A program made the position numbers and the translations under genes. Source: Flavobacterium lacustre (GTDB lineage: Bacteria > Bacteroidota > Bacteroidia > Flavobacteriales > Flavobacteriaceae). Taken from it: a stretch of 64,000 nt of DNA. Below are positions 1-8,616 of this stretch, one piece after another. Location of the stretch: NCBI RefSeq assembly GCF_027474525.2, contig NZ_CP114882.2:434001-498000 (forward strand), given 5' to 3'. Every line of letters starts with the position of its first letter. Positions within the stretch are counted from its first letter, which is position 1. Below the pieces are notes generated by a model. The model saw only the letters and a list, made by a program, of their open reading frames with translations, did not search any database and had not been told where the DNA came from.

Positions 1-1286
1 TCATCCATAAAAACAACTCTATTGTTTGGGCACACATGTCTATTTCCTTAGCAAAAAACATCAAAAACGAGATTAAACATTATATCGTCCAGATAATAGA
101 TATTACTAAAAGGAAAAAAATAGAACAAGAAAACAGACTATTAATAGAAGAAAACAATCGCAACAAGAATATACAACTGAATGAAGCCAAGAATATGTAC
201 CGCCTTTTGGCAGAAAACACAGTAGATTTAGTTTGCCTTCATAATTTAGACACTAGTTTTCAATATGTTTCTCCTTCAATAAAAAAACTTTTAGGATATA
301 CTCCTGAGGAATTAATCGGGGAATCGCCTTTAGATTATGTACATCCCGAAGACTTAGAGCGAGTTAAGATAGGTTTACTTGATTTTATTTCTGAAAAAGA
401 AGATGTTTCTGTAGAAGCCCGATTTATAAATAAAAAACAAGAATATATTTGGTTAGAAATTAAAGCAAACTTAGTTAAAGAAGATGGAGTTATAGTAAGT
501 TTTCAATCTAGTACCAGAGATATTTCACAACAAAAAGAAGTGAAAGAAGCGATGGCTAAAGCATTGAATCAAGAACGGGAACTAAACGATTTGCGAACAA
601 ATCTAGTTTCTACAATATCTCATGAGTTCAGAACGCCTATGACAACAATTAGAACAAGCGCTGAATTAATCAATATGTATATTGAAGGACATCATTTTGA
701 AAATACCCCACGTTTGCAAAAACGAATCAATACTATTACAGAAGAAATAGACCGAATTGTTGAGTTAATGAATGCTGTACTGACAATTTCTAAGGACGAT
801 TCCGGAAAAACAAATTTTAATCCAGTGCAATTTGATTTAAAGCAACTTTGCCTGGATGTAATTGAAACCAGTTATTCTAATCAAACTGACAACCGAAAAG
901 TAAAAACCACTTTTGAAGGAACTGTCTTTACCTTTTTTGGAGATAAAAACCTTATGGAATACTCGCTCTTTAATTTATTAAATAATGCATTCAAATACTC
1001 AGAGGGTTCCAGTGGCGATATCATTTTAACACTTTCTGCTGCGCCATCAGAAATTACGATTCAAATCATAGATTTTGGTATTGGTATTCCAGAAAAAGAT
1101 TTACCTAATCTTTTTAACACTTTTTATAGAGCCAGTAATACTGATGGAATTCAAGGTACTGGTTTAGGCCTTTATATAGTTAAAACATTTACAGAAAAAA
1201 ATTCAGGGAACATTAAGGTAGAAAGCCAATTGGGACAAAGTACTAAAGTAACATTACGATTCCCATTACAAAAACAACAACAATAA
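1..1286 (+). CDS. PAS-domain sensor histidine kinase (5' end missing)
   Basis: The reading frame is open to the left edge (codons from position 3), so the ATG at 36 is internal and the true start lies outside the window. The first visible residues look like the end of a PAS domain (..QIIDITKRK..), followed by a coiled linker, a full PAS domain (roughly residues 50-165 counted from that ATG), and a HisKA domain with H-box SHEFRTP (His at about residue 196). A HATPase_c domain follows, with N-box (NLLNNAFKYS), DFGIGIP and GTGLGLYIVK. No membrane segment is visible in this part, so the kinase may be cytosolic. Its stop codon overlaps the start of the next gene (TAATG), a single-domain response regulator and probable partner. 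The ligand cannot be read from the sequence. Confidence 0.93.
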   Translation, partial: IHKNNSIVWAHMSISLAKNIKNEIKHYIVQIIDITKRKKIEQENRLLIEENNRNKNIQLNEAKNMYRLLAENTVDLVCLHNLDTSFQYVSPSIKKLLGYTPEELIGESPLDYVHPEDLERVKIGLLDFISEKEDVSVEARFINKKQEYIWLEIKANLVKEDGVIVSFQSSTRDISQQKEVKEAMAKALNQERELNDLRTNLVSTISHEFRTPMTTIRTSAELINMYIEGHHFENTPRLQKRINTITEEIDRIVELMNAVLTISKDDSGKTNFNPVQFDLKQLCLDVIETSYSNQTDNRKVKTTFEGTVFTFFGDKNLMEYSLFNLLNNAFKYSEGSSGDIILTLSAAPSEITIQIIDFGIGIPEKDLPNLFNTFYRASNTDGIQGTGLGLYIVKTFTEKNSGNIKVESQLGQSTKVTLRFPLQKQQQ

Positions 1287-1648
1287 TGAAGAAATTATTA
1301 ATCATAGACGATGAAACGAAATTGAGAGAAACCATTGCTGAGTTGTTCTCTTTTACTGGCTATAACGTTATTGAAGCACAAGATGGAATGGAAGGTTTAG
1401 AGAAAGTTAAACAGCACAATCCAAGCTTAATAATATGCGATTTAATGATGCCAAAATTAGATGGTTACGGCTTTCTGAAAAAACATAAAAAGTCGACTCA
1501 CGCCGGAATTCCTGTTCTTTTACTTACTGCCAAAATAGAACCAGCCGATGAATTAATGGGAATTAGTTTAGGCGCAAAAGGATATGTCAGAAAACCTTTT
1601 ACCTTCAAAGAATTAAAGAATATAGTTGAAGAACATTTGACTTTTTAG
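1286..1648 (+). CDS. CheY-like single-domain response regulator
   Basis: A 120-residue receiver domain with no output domain. The acidic pocket (IIDDE near residues 6-10), the phospho-acceptor Asp52 in ICDLMMP, a Thr in LLLTAK and the conserved Lys in VRKPF are all present, so it should be phosphorylated. Its ATG overlaps the TAA of the upstream histidine kinase by one base, which argues for translational coupling and for the kinase as its phosphodonor. A stand-alone receiver may pass phosphate to another protein or act by protein contact. Nothing in the sequence identifies the target. No hairpin terminator is obvious after it. Confidence 0.93.
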   Translation: MKKLLIIDDETKLRETIAELFSFTGYNVIEAQDGMEGLEKVKQHNPSLIICDLMMPKLDGYGFLKKHKKSTHAGIPVLLLTAKIEPADELMGISLGAKGYVRKPFTFKELKNIVEEHLTF

Positions 1649-2214
1649 ATCCGCTCATATTCATAGAAAATTTAATTATTCCCCAAATTCTTAACAGAAT
1701 TTTAATCCATAAAATAACTTATCTCGGAAGAAAAATTCTTTTTTTTTACTGTAAAAAGTGTGATTGTTTTGAAATGTGTGTTGTGTTTTTTTTGAAATTA
1801 TATTCTTTAAAGTACAAGAATATCTTAAAAAAAATATCCTACCAAAGCAGCTTGCATTAACTAAATGATAATAAAACTATTGCCCCCAAAAATTTTATTT
1901 ACAAGCTGCTTGGTAAGAAAAGATCCCAAATCTTATTAAGACAAAAGTATTGCTTGATTTTTAATTTTGTTAAGTTTTTACCAATAACTAAAAAAAAATT
2001 ACTCATAATTTATTATAAATTAAATTTATCCTTTTAATGTAAGTTATCAATAATAAAAAAGAACTTTAAGAGCCTTTAAAAAAGTAAGAATGATTTCAAA
2101 AAAGTGAGTTAAAATACCTTGTTTGAAGAAAAATAATTTAAAATAAGGACGGGTATTTGAGCATAAACTTCAACTTAAATTACTTCAATGTAGAATAATC
2201 TGTAAATAGAAAAC
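1649..2214. other. AT-rich intergenic region, 566 bp
   Basis: No coding region can be supported here on either strand. The sequence is very AT-rich with several homopolymer runs. The only clear structure is an inverted repeat at 1840-1854 / 1902-1915, listed separately. The region separates the kinase/regulator pair from the oppositely oriented small membrane protein gene, so both genes end toward it. Confidence 0.6.
1840..1915. repeat. Imperfect inverted repeat in intergenic DNA
   Basis: The arm TACCAAAGCAGCTTG (1840-1854) is matched in reverse complement by CAAGCTGCTTGGTA (1902-1915) with a single one-base bulge. The 47-base spacer contains a run of five C bases. It lies more than 190 bp after the response regulator stop and has no T-run, so it is unlikely to be a simple terminator. 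It could be an RNA structure, a protein site or a relic of a small mobile element. Confidence 0.55.
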
Positions 2215-2454
2215 CTATTTATCTATGTTTTTTATTATTTTCATCAATACAATATCAACTTCAGATTTATTATCAACAACTGCTTTTTTTTCAGTCTCAA
2301 TTGATACTTTTTCTAATTGATAAAACAAAACACTACTAAATAAGAAAACTAATATTAAAAATGGCAAAACAATAAAGCTGCTGTTTGATTTTTGTCCAAA
2401 ATCCATAACATCATCTAATTTATCCCATGTGTCTTCAGAAGGCCTAATTGTCAT
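2215..2454 (-). CDS. Small single-pass membrane protein, unknown function
   Basis: A 79-residue protein with an ATG start. It has a short N-terminal cytosolic stretch (RPSEDTWDKLDDVMDF), one strong membrane helix (about residues 28-46) and a charged C-terminal tail. The 'PS..TWDKLDDVM' pattern resembles the N-terminus of the anti-sigma-like protein encoded at 7874-8551 (NPSGAAWDRLEAML), also followed by a membrane helix. That suggests a shortened relative of that family, but no sigma factor gene is adjacent here. It lies between two signalling genes. Function unknown; coding status is supported by the hydrophobic segment and the motif similarity. Confidence 0.6.
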   Translation of the reverse strand: MTIRPSEDTWDKLDDVMDFGQKSNSSFIVLPFLILVFLFSSVLFYQLEKVSIETEKKAVVDNKSEVDIVLMKIIKNIDK

Positions 2455-2669
2455 TTTCTCTTTTTTTAATAATTTTACAATCTGTTTTTATCGGACTTCA
2501 TACTTTGGCAACAAGAGAAACAACTGTTTAATCACCAAGTATTTATTATCTAATAAGTATTGTAAAATTATCCTATAAATCAAATTTAATTTGAATTTTG
2601 ATTCATGGTTTAAAAAAGAAAATTGTTAATTGAAATTTAGATAAGAAAAAAACCTTAAAGTGCAGAAAA

Positions 2670-3437
2670 TTATTTATCTACACATATAGATTTTACGTAA
2701 TCACTAGGAGAAACATTAAGGTAGGATTTAAAACTTATAGAGAAATAAGACAAGGAACGAAATCCAGTTTCATCTGACAAAAATTGGATGTTTTTTTCGC
2801 CTAGATTAATTAGTTTTATAGCATAATCTATCTTAAACTCTCTAATATATTGACTGATATTTTTATTGGCATGCTTTCTTATTCTTTTATCCAAAGTTGA
2901 TTTGCTGATATAAAGTTGATTTGCCAAATCATTAATATCAATTTTTGATTTTAAATTCTTAGCTAAAAGTTCATTTAAAGAAGTCATGAAATCTTTTTCA
3001 GATAATTTTATAGTAACTTTTGAAAAAGGATCAGGCTTAAATTTTTTTTCTATACTTTTTCTAAAATTTAACACATTGTTAATTTTAAAAATCAATTCCT
3101 TCACCCTAAAAGGCTTCATGATATAATCATTCACTCCATTTTCGAGCTGTTTAAACTTTACCTCATCGTCAATATTTGCAGTAATTATAACAAAAGGAAT
3201 GGTATTAAATCTACTGTTTTTTCTGATGTTTAAGAACAATTCTTCTCCATCCATATGCGGCATCATCAAGTCACTGATGACAATATCCGGAATATGTTTA
3301 TTTAAATAAAAAAGGGCTTCAACACCATCTTTGAACCAATTCACATTAAAGTCACTTAGCACTAAAAGCTCTGATATTGAACTTCCTAAAGCCAAATCAT
3401 CCTCAATTAATACTATCTCCCTTTTTTTACTTTTCAT
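2670..3437 (-). CDS. Response regulator with AraC-type DNA-binding domain
   Basis: A 255-residue protein. The N-terminal receiver domain (about residues 5-125) has the acidic pair in IEDD, phospho-acceptor Asp56 in ISDLMMP and Lys in IMKPF. The C-terminal half (about 150-252) is an AraC/XylS helix-turn-helix pair, including INDLANQLYISKSTLDKRIR and a second helix-turn-helix ending ..FSISFKSYLNVSPSDYVKS. It is therefore a transcription factor controlled by phosphorylation. It is divergent from the GAF-PAS kinase gene at 3673, across a 235-bp AT-rich region that must hold both promoters, which makes that kinase or the REC-kinase at 5669 likely partners. The targets are unknown. This is an AraC-family regulator, not an OmpR-type one. 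Confidence 0.92.
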   Translation of the reverse strand: MKSKKREIVLIEDDLALGSSISELLVLSDFNVNWFKDGVEALFYLNKHIPDIVISDLMMPHMDGEELFLNIRKNSRFNTIPFVIITANIDDEVKFKQLENGVNDYIMKPFRVKELIFKINNVLNFRKSIEKKFKPDPFSKVTIKLSEKDFMTSLNELLAKNLKSKIDINDLANQLYISKSTLDKRIRKHANKNISQYIREFKIDYAIKLINLGEKNIQFLSDETGFRSLSYFSISFKSYLNVSPSDYVKSICVDK

Positions 3438-3672
3438 TTAACTAAGATACTATTTATATTTTAATTTATAGTTTTTATTTTTTAAATATTACGTATTTAG
3501 TTTCAACTAAAATTTAAAAAAAATACCTTTATTGATTAAATTTGTTAACCAAGAAAAATCTTCAAAGCGACGGTTGTTTTTTTATCGCTACTTATTTTAA
3601 AAAAAACGTGACATAAAGTTTTTCACAATAGATTTAATTTAAAAAAAATATAATTCTGATAACAACACATAA

Positions 3673-5682
3673 ATGAAAAATCTCTTATTGAGTATTTCAA
3701 AAGCCAATAACCATCTTCTAAAAGAGAGTAGTATTGACAACGCACTTAATTCTTGTATTACTGATATTGGTATCGGACAAGACATTGACAGATGCTACAT
3801 TTTTAAAAATGAAATTGATGATGAAGTTCTAAAACTGTATTACAAGTATGAATGGTGTAATACTGATATTGAACCTTACCTTGGCAGTCCGGATTTAAAC
3901 GGAATACCTTATGATACTTTTCCTGGACTTTATATTACGCTTTCAAAAGACGAACCTTTACATGGCCTAGTAAAAGACAGCGATAATCAAATTTTTAAAG
4001 AAGTGATGGAAATGCAAGGCATCAAATCCTATTTATTTACGCCAATATTTTCGAATAATAAATTTTGGGGTTGGATTGGTTATGATGATTGTACAACAGA
4101 GCGAATCTGGAAGGATGATGAAGTATATGCTTTACACACTGTGGCCAGAAATATTGGAATTCGACTGAATCAAGAAAAAACAATTTCAAAATTAGAATCT
4201 GCTTTAGAAAAGTTTGACTTCTACATGAAAGGATCAAACCAAGCCATGTGGGAATTAGATTTGAAAACCGATAAAACGGTATATTCCTATAATTATGCAG
4301 GAATGTTAGGATATACATTACATGAAATCCAAAAGATACCAAATTTCTGGCAGAATAACGTATATCCAAAAGATTTAGAACTAGTTAAAAATCAAATTGA
4401 AAGTTATATTTCAGGGAAAACAAAAGAATACGAGGGAATCACTCGGATTAAGCATAAAAATGGACATTATGTTTGGATAAAATACGCCGGTTTACTTTCT
4501 AGAAATGAAGACGGAATTCCTCTAAAAATTACGGGTTCACATATCGATATTTCAGAAATTAAAGAAAAGGAATTACAATTAGAAATTTCTGAGGAAAAAT
4601 ACCGATTTATTGCCGAAAACACTTCGGATTTAATTTGCCAACATGCACCGGATATGACCTATCTGTATGTTTCTTCTTCTTCCGAAGAAATTTTAGGCTA
4701 TAAACCCGAAGAATTATTACACAGAAACCCAATAGAGTTTATTCATCCGGATGATTTACAATTGATTACTGCTCATCATGAGAAACTGATTAAACAGTTA
4801 GAAAAACCCGTAATAACGTTTCGATATAAGAAAAAAGACGGCAGTTATATCTGGCTGGAAGCTCAAGTCAAACTTATTTTTGATATTGAAAATAAAATAA
4901 TTGGAATTCAATCCTCAAACAGGGATGTGAGTGATCGAATCAAAGCTACCGAAGATATAAAACATGCCCTTTTGAAAGAAAGAGAACTCAACGAATTGAA
5001 ATCTAAATTTGTATCTATGGCTTCTCACCAATTCAGGACTCCATTGACCGTGATTTATTCGAATGCTGAATTGATAGAGATGAAAGTTCAAAAAATGGAG
5101 AAAAAATTCGTTGCGAACATAAATACGATTTGCCAAAGAATGAGAAGCGAAGTCGATCGCATGACGGAATTAATGAATAATATTCTCGTTTTCGGAAAAT
5201 ATGAATTGAAAGAAACTAAAAAAGACATAAAACCAATCGATTTTATTGATTTTACAGAAAAACTGATTGAAACCTATTTCGATAATGAAGCTGATGGACG
5301 CAAAATCAAACTTCAAGTAATAGGTGAAAAAAGAATCCTTTTTACCGATGAAACTTTAATGCTTCACATCACAACAAATTTGATTGGTAATGCGTTTAAG
5401 TATTCGGAAAACAGACCTGAGCCACAAATTACAATTCGTTATTTAGAAGACGAAATCAATATAGAAATTTTAGATTACGGTATTGGAATTCCTGAGAAAG
5501 ACATTCAAAACTTATTTACCTCTTTTTTTAGGGCAAAAAACACGAGCACAATAAAAGGCTCCGGATTAGGTTTAGCTATTGTAAAACAATTTACGGAATT
5601 CCTAAATGGTAAAATCGCATTAAAAAGCGAAGAAAATCTGGGTACAACAATTACTTTAAATTTTCCTTATGACCAAAAATAA
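3673..5682 (+). CDS. GAF-PAS-PAS sensor histidine kinase
   Basis: A 669-residue cytosolic kinase without predicted membrane helices. The domains in order are: GAF (about 10-175, ending ..IFSNNKFWGWIGYDD..), PAS with PAC (about 185-300), a second PAS/PAC (about 305-430), HisKA with H-box SHQFRTP (His452), and HATPase_c with NLIGNAFKYS, DYGIGIP and GSGLGLAIVK. All catalytic boxes are intact. The second PAS plus kinase half is strongly similar to the kinase at the left edge of the window, so the two are paralogues. Its last 14 bases overlap the start of the REC-kinase gene at 5669, so the two proteins are probably made together and act in one phosphorelay. The signal is unknown. Confidence 0.94.
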   Translation: MKNLLLSISKANNHLLKESSIDNALNSCITDIGIGQDIDRCYIFKNEIDDEVLKLYYKYEWCNTDIEPYLGSPDLNGIPYDTFPGLYITLSKDEPLHGLVKDSDNQIFKEVMEMQGIKSYLFTPIFSNNKFWGWIGYDDCTTERIWKDDEVYALHTVARNIGIRLNQEKTISKLESALEKFDFYMKGSNQAMWELDLKTDKTVYSYNYAGMLGYTLHEIQKIPNFWQNNVYPKDLELVKNQIESYISGKTKEYEGITRIKHKNGHYVWIKYAGLLSRNEDGIPLKITGSHIDISEIKEKELQLEISEEKYRFIAENTSDLICQHAPDMTYLYVSSSSEEILGYKPEELLHRNPIEFIHPDDLQLITAHHEKLIKQLEKPVITFRYKKKDGSYIWLEAQVKLIFDIENKIIGIQSSNRDVSDRIKATEDIKHALLKERELNELKSKFVSMASHQFRTPLTVIYSNAELIEMKVQKMEKKFVANINTICQRMRSEVDRMTELMNNILVFGKYELKETKKDIKPIDFIDFTEKLIETYFDNEADGRKIKLQVIGEKRILFTDETLMLHITTNLIGNAFKYSENRPEPQITIRYLEDEINIEILDYGIGIPEKDIQNLFTSFFRAKNTSTIKGSGLGLAIVKQFTEFLNGKIALKSEENLGTTITLNFPYDQK

Positions 5683-6745
5683 AATACTTGTCGTTGATGA
5701 CGAACAAAATATTAGTGAAGTAATCACAGAATTTCTTACTAATGAAAATTACGAGGTAAGAACCGCTTCAAATGGCTACGAAGCATTAAAAGTATTAGAC
5801 AATTGGATTCCTGATTTAATTGTCAGCGATATCATGATGCCTGTTATGGATGGAAATCAATTTCATGAAACAGTAAGAGACAATAAAACCTTATGTTTTA
5901 TTCCTTTTATTTTTTTAACAGCAAAAAAAGAATACAATATTGAGCGAAGATCCTTGCTTAGCGGGGCGGATGATTTCCTGTCGAAACCTTTTAAATTAAA
6001 GACATTAAAAAGAATTATTGATGTTCGAATTGAAAACTTCAATAGAATAAAAAATAATTACAATGTTTTTGACGTAAGTAAAAACCCAACTATTTTACAC
6101 GAAATCAACACGCCACTTTACAGCATATTAGAATACATCAATCTTTTGATAGAAAACGGAGAAAATTTTAAAAAAGAAGAAACCCAATCCTTTTATGAAG
6201 CTATAAAAAAATCCGGGGACCGTCTAAACCGTACTTTGAAAAACTTAATTCTTTTTCAAAAATTAAAAAATAATGTACTTGATTTCTCCGATCAAACGGG
6301 ATCAAATCCACTTGAAACGTTCTTAAAAGTAAAGCAAGAGATTTGTAAAACAAATGAAGTTGATGAAACCAGCATTAATTTTAGCATTGATGAATGCAAT
6401 CTTCAAATAAGCGCAGAAAATTTAGAAATTATTTTTATAGAGTTGCTTGACAATGGACTAAAATTCTCCTTAGAAGATCAAACAATAGAGGTTTCCGGTA
6501 AGCAATTTAATGAATCTTATTATGAACTTGTAATACAAGATTTCGGGATGGGTTTCTCTCAAGATGAATTACGGAAAATCGATGCTACAACACAATTTAA
6601 CCGTGATAAAAACGAACAACAAGGTTTGGGTTTAGGACTTTATATTGTAAAAGCTATCGTAAAAAAAACAGGTGGTACGTTCAGTATCGTATCAAAAGAA
6701 GGAGAAGGAACAACTATCAAATTATTTTTCCCGATACAAAATTAA
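5669..6745 (+). CDS. Hybrid response regulator / histidine kinase (REC-HisKA-like-HATPase)
   Basis: A 358-residue protein with a receiver domain first (Asp54 in VSDIMMP, Lys106 in LSKPF). A divergent dimerisation/phosphoacceptor segment follows with His144 in LHEINTP, then a HATPase_c domain (ELLDNGLKFS, DFGMGF, QGLGLGLYIVKA). The receiver-before-kinase order lets the kinase be controlled by phosphorylation of its own N-terminus. The gene starts inside the last codons of the GAF-PAS kinase gene (14-bp overlap), so that kinase is the obvious phosphodonor. A strong hairpin terminator follows directly after the stop. There is no DNA-binding domain. Output could go through the REC-AraC regulator encoded at 2670-3437 (inference). 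Confidence 0.9.
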   Translation: MTKNKILVVDDEQNISEVITEFLTNENYEVRTASNGYEALKVLDNWIPDLIVSDIMMPVMDGNQFHETVRDNKTLCFIPFIFLTAKKEYNIERRSLLSGADDFLSKPFKLKTLKRIIDVRIENFNRIKNNYNVFDVSKNPTILHEINTPLYSILEYINLLIENGENFKKEETQSFYEAIKKSGDRLNRTLKNLILFQKLKNNVLDFSDQTGSNPLETFLKVKQEICKTNEVDETSINFSIDECNLQISAENLEIIFIELLDNGLKFSLEDQTIEVSGKQFNESYYELVIQDFGMGFSQDELRKIDATTQFNRDKNEQQGLGLGLYIVKAIVKKTGGTFSIVSKEGEGTTIKLFFPIQN

Positions 6746-6775
6746 AAGAAAGCGCTTTTCCCAAAGCGCTTTCTT
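6746..6775 (+). terminator. Hairpin terminator, probably bidirectional
   Basis: A perfect 13-bp stem (6746-6758 with 6763-6775) and a 4-base loop begin right after the stop codon at 6743-6745. It sits between two convergent genes (hybrid kinase on +, envelope protein on -) and has A/T-rich flanks on both sides, so it can serve both. Confidence 0.85.
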
Positions 6776-6800
6776 AATAAAAAATCATGTAACTATAGCT

Positions 6801-7841
6801 TTAATTCAAGTCAAAACGCAAGCCTAAAGAAACATTATTTTGCTTTACTGCATTATCTTTAAACAAAGGATTTAAATCATATTTTAAGTATAAACTAGTC
6901 TCTTTATAACCAATATAAGTACTCAAACCATAGATAAAATTACTGGTATTGAAATCTCCTTTTAGTTTTTCCCTGGATTTAAAATCACCCTCTTCAAATA
7001 TTGTAATTTGTTTAGATTTTAAATTGATTCCGGCATAACCTCCTATTCCAAAACGAACACTTTGATGGGTTTTAAAAAATGATTTTTCCTCATTTTGCGT
7101 CTTTCCAGAAAAATCAAATTCTAAATGAACCGGCGCCACCAAATACACATTTCTAAATCGAGAATCTTTTATTTCACGTGCATTAACTTCAAGATTTGTT
7201 TGATTTCCATTGACTACAAAACTTCTGTTATCTGTAGGACGGAGATTATTATACATAACCGAAAATCCGTATTTTGCATGTAATAAATTGTTGTTTTTGG
7301 CTATTCTGGAATTATAAGTAACTCCCCATTCATAGAAATGAGAACCCAGAAATCTAAAATCAGAATCCTCAACTTTACCAGCTGTAACCAGATTATTTAA
7401 CCCTGCAGCAAAAACAAATTGTGAAGTCGTTCTTTTCTCTTCTTTCTCGACTGTTTTCTCACCATCAATTACTTTATGACCCCATAAAAATAATGAATAT
7501 CGTTTAGTAGAATCTTGCTCTTTTATTTTTCCGTCTACTTGTTCCTGAACTAAATTTTTCAAAAGTTCTTGCTCATTTGCTACTCTGGATTCAATATTGA
7601 TAGCTCTGGCTTGGGCCAAAGTATTCTTTTTAATCTCCGCCTGTTGTTCCGAAATAGTTCCGTTTTCTAATTGAGCATTCACGGAGGCAACTTCTGCTTT
7701 TAAAGCTGCTTTTTCCTCTTTTGTTATGGTTTCAATTTTCAAAGCGATGTTTTTTGCACGCTTTTCAAAAGTGTCCTGCCCGATCATTTTACTTGCCAAA
7801 AGACAAAATAAAGCTGCTAAATAAATGGTAAAATTTTTCAT
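6801..7841 (-). CDS. Secreted coiled-coil / outer-membrane barrel-like protein of unknown function
   Basis: A 346-residue protein with a signal peptide (about residues 1-21, ending ..KMIGQ). It then has a charged helical segment (about 25-110, rich in Glu, Lys and Ala) and a C-terminal half of alternating hydrophobic/polar strands typical of Bacteroidota outer-membrane barrels (..FVFAAGLNNLVTAG.., ending in ..NNVSLGLRFDLN). I do not recognise a named family. It is the last gene of a three-gene unit with an ECF sigma factor and an anti-sigma-like membrane protein, 32 bp behind the latter. It may be the surface component that this regulator pair controls or senses (inference). Confidence 0.75.
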   Translation of the reverse strand: MKNFTIYLAALFCLLASKMIGQDTFEKRAKNIALKIETITKEEKAALKAEVASVNAQLENGTISEQQAEIKKNTLAQARAINIESRVANEQELLKNLVQEQVDGKIKEQDSTKRYSLFLWGHKVIDGEKTVEKEEKRTTSQFVFAAGLNNLVTAGKVEDSDFRFLGSHFYEWGVTYNSRIAKNNNLLHAKYGFSVMYNNLRPTDNRSFVVNGNQTNLEVNAREIKDSRFRNVYLVAPVHLEFDFSGKTQNEEKSFFKTHQSVRFGIGGYAGINLKSKQITIFEEGDFKSREKLKGDFNTSNFIYGLSTYIGYKETSLYLKYDLNPLFKDNAVKQNNVSLGLRFDLN

Positions 7842-7873
7842 AATGATTTGATTTTAAATTTGATTGATGATTT

Positions 7874-8551
7874 TTATTCTTGATTTCTGTTAGCCAAAGC
7901 CACTTTTACAGTTTGATAATTTCGGTTAACGCTGCCTATTACTTTTTCTCTAAAGGAAAGATCTAATTCCCCATCTACCTGCAAAAGCAATTTAGAAGCG
8001 TTTACTGAAATCCTTTTCTCATTTGAATCACTTGCTTTAGAAGATCGTTCAACAGCCGCTAAAAGCGCATCGATTGAAGGTTCGTTGAGAATTGGTGTGA
8101 TTGATTTTTGTTCTGTTTTTTGATTGATGATTGATGAAATTTTCTCTTGATTCTGATTAATACTATTTTCGGGCGACTTATTTTTTTCTGTTGCAACTGC
8201 GGTTCTTTTATTTTCTAAAGCAAGTCTGTCTTTTTCAACAACCATATTTGCAATATCATTTCTTACATTGCTTTTATTCGTTGAATCCAAAAGTGTTTTC
8301 GAAATCCCGTTCTCGATTACAACTTCATTTTTGTCAATTGAAATTGGATTTTCTTTTTGATTAAAAAATACTATTCCAACGAATAAAAACCCAACAATAC
8401 TTGCCGCAACATACCAAAAAGTGTAGTTGCGTTTTGGCTTTTCAGCAACGGCCAGCATAGCTTCCAATCGATCCCAGGCGGCTCCCGAAGGATTGATTTC
8501 CCTATGGCTGAGTTTTTCTCTAAATTGACTTTCAAGTTTATTCGGTTCCAT
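7874..8551 (-). CDS. Putative anti-sigma factor (single-pass membrane protein)
   Basis: A 225-residue protein with a short cytosolic N-terminus (LESQFREKLSHREINPSG..), one membrane helix at about residues 45-63 and a long, polar, low-complexity extracytoplasmic part. This topology, and its place just after an ECF sigma factor gene (65 bp), fit a membrane-bound anti-sigma factor. It lacks the ZAS zinc motif (His-x3-Cys-x2-Cys) and is not a FecR-type protein, so the call rests on context and topology. The N-terminal motif is shared with the 79-residue protein at 2215-2454. Confidence 0.65.
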   Translation of the reverse strand: MEPNKLESQFREKLSHREINPSGAAWDRLEAMLAVAEKPKRNYTFWYVAASIVGFLFVGIVFFNQKENPISIDKNEVVIENGISKTLLDSTNKSNVRNDIANMVVEKDRLALENKRTAVATEKNKSPENSINQNQEKISSIINQKTEQKSITPILNEPSIDALLAAVERSSKASDSNEKRISVNASKLLLQVDGELDLSFREKVIGSVNRNYQTVKVALANRNQE

Positions 8552-8616
8552 TGTAATGCGTATTATTTGTTGTTATTTTGGAAAATTTGAATCGGTACAC
8601 AAACATTTTTGATACA

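Noticed and set aside
36..38. ATG at 36 as the start of the first kinase
   Set aside because: The frame is open to the left edge and the preceding codons continue a PAS-domain end, so the gene starts outside the window.
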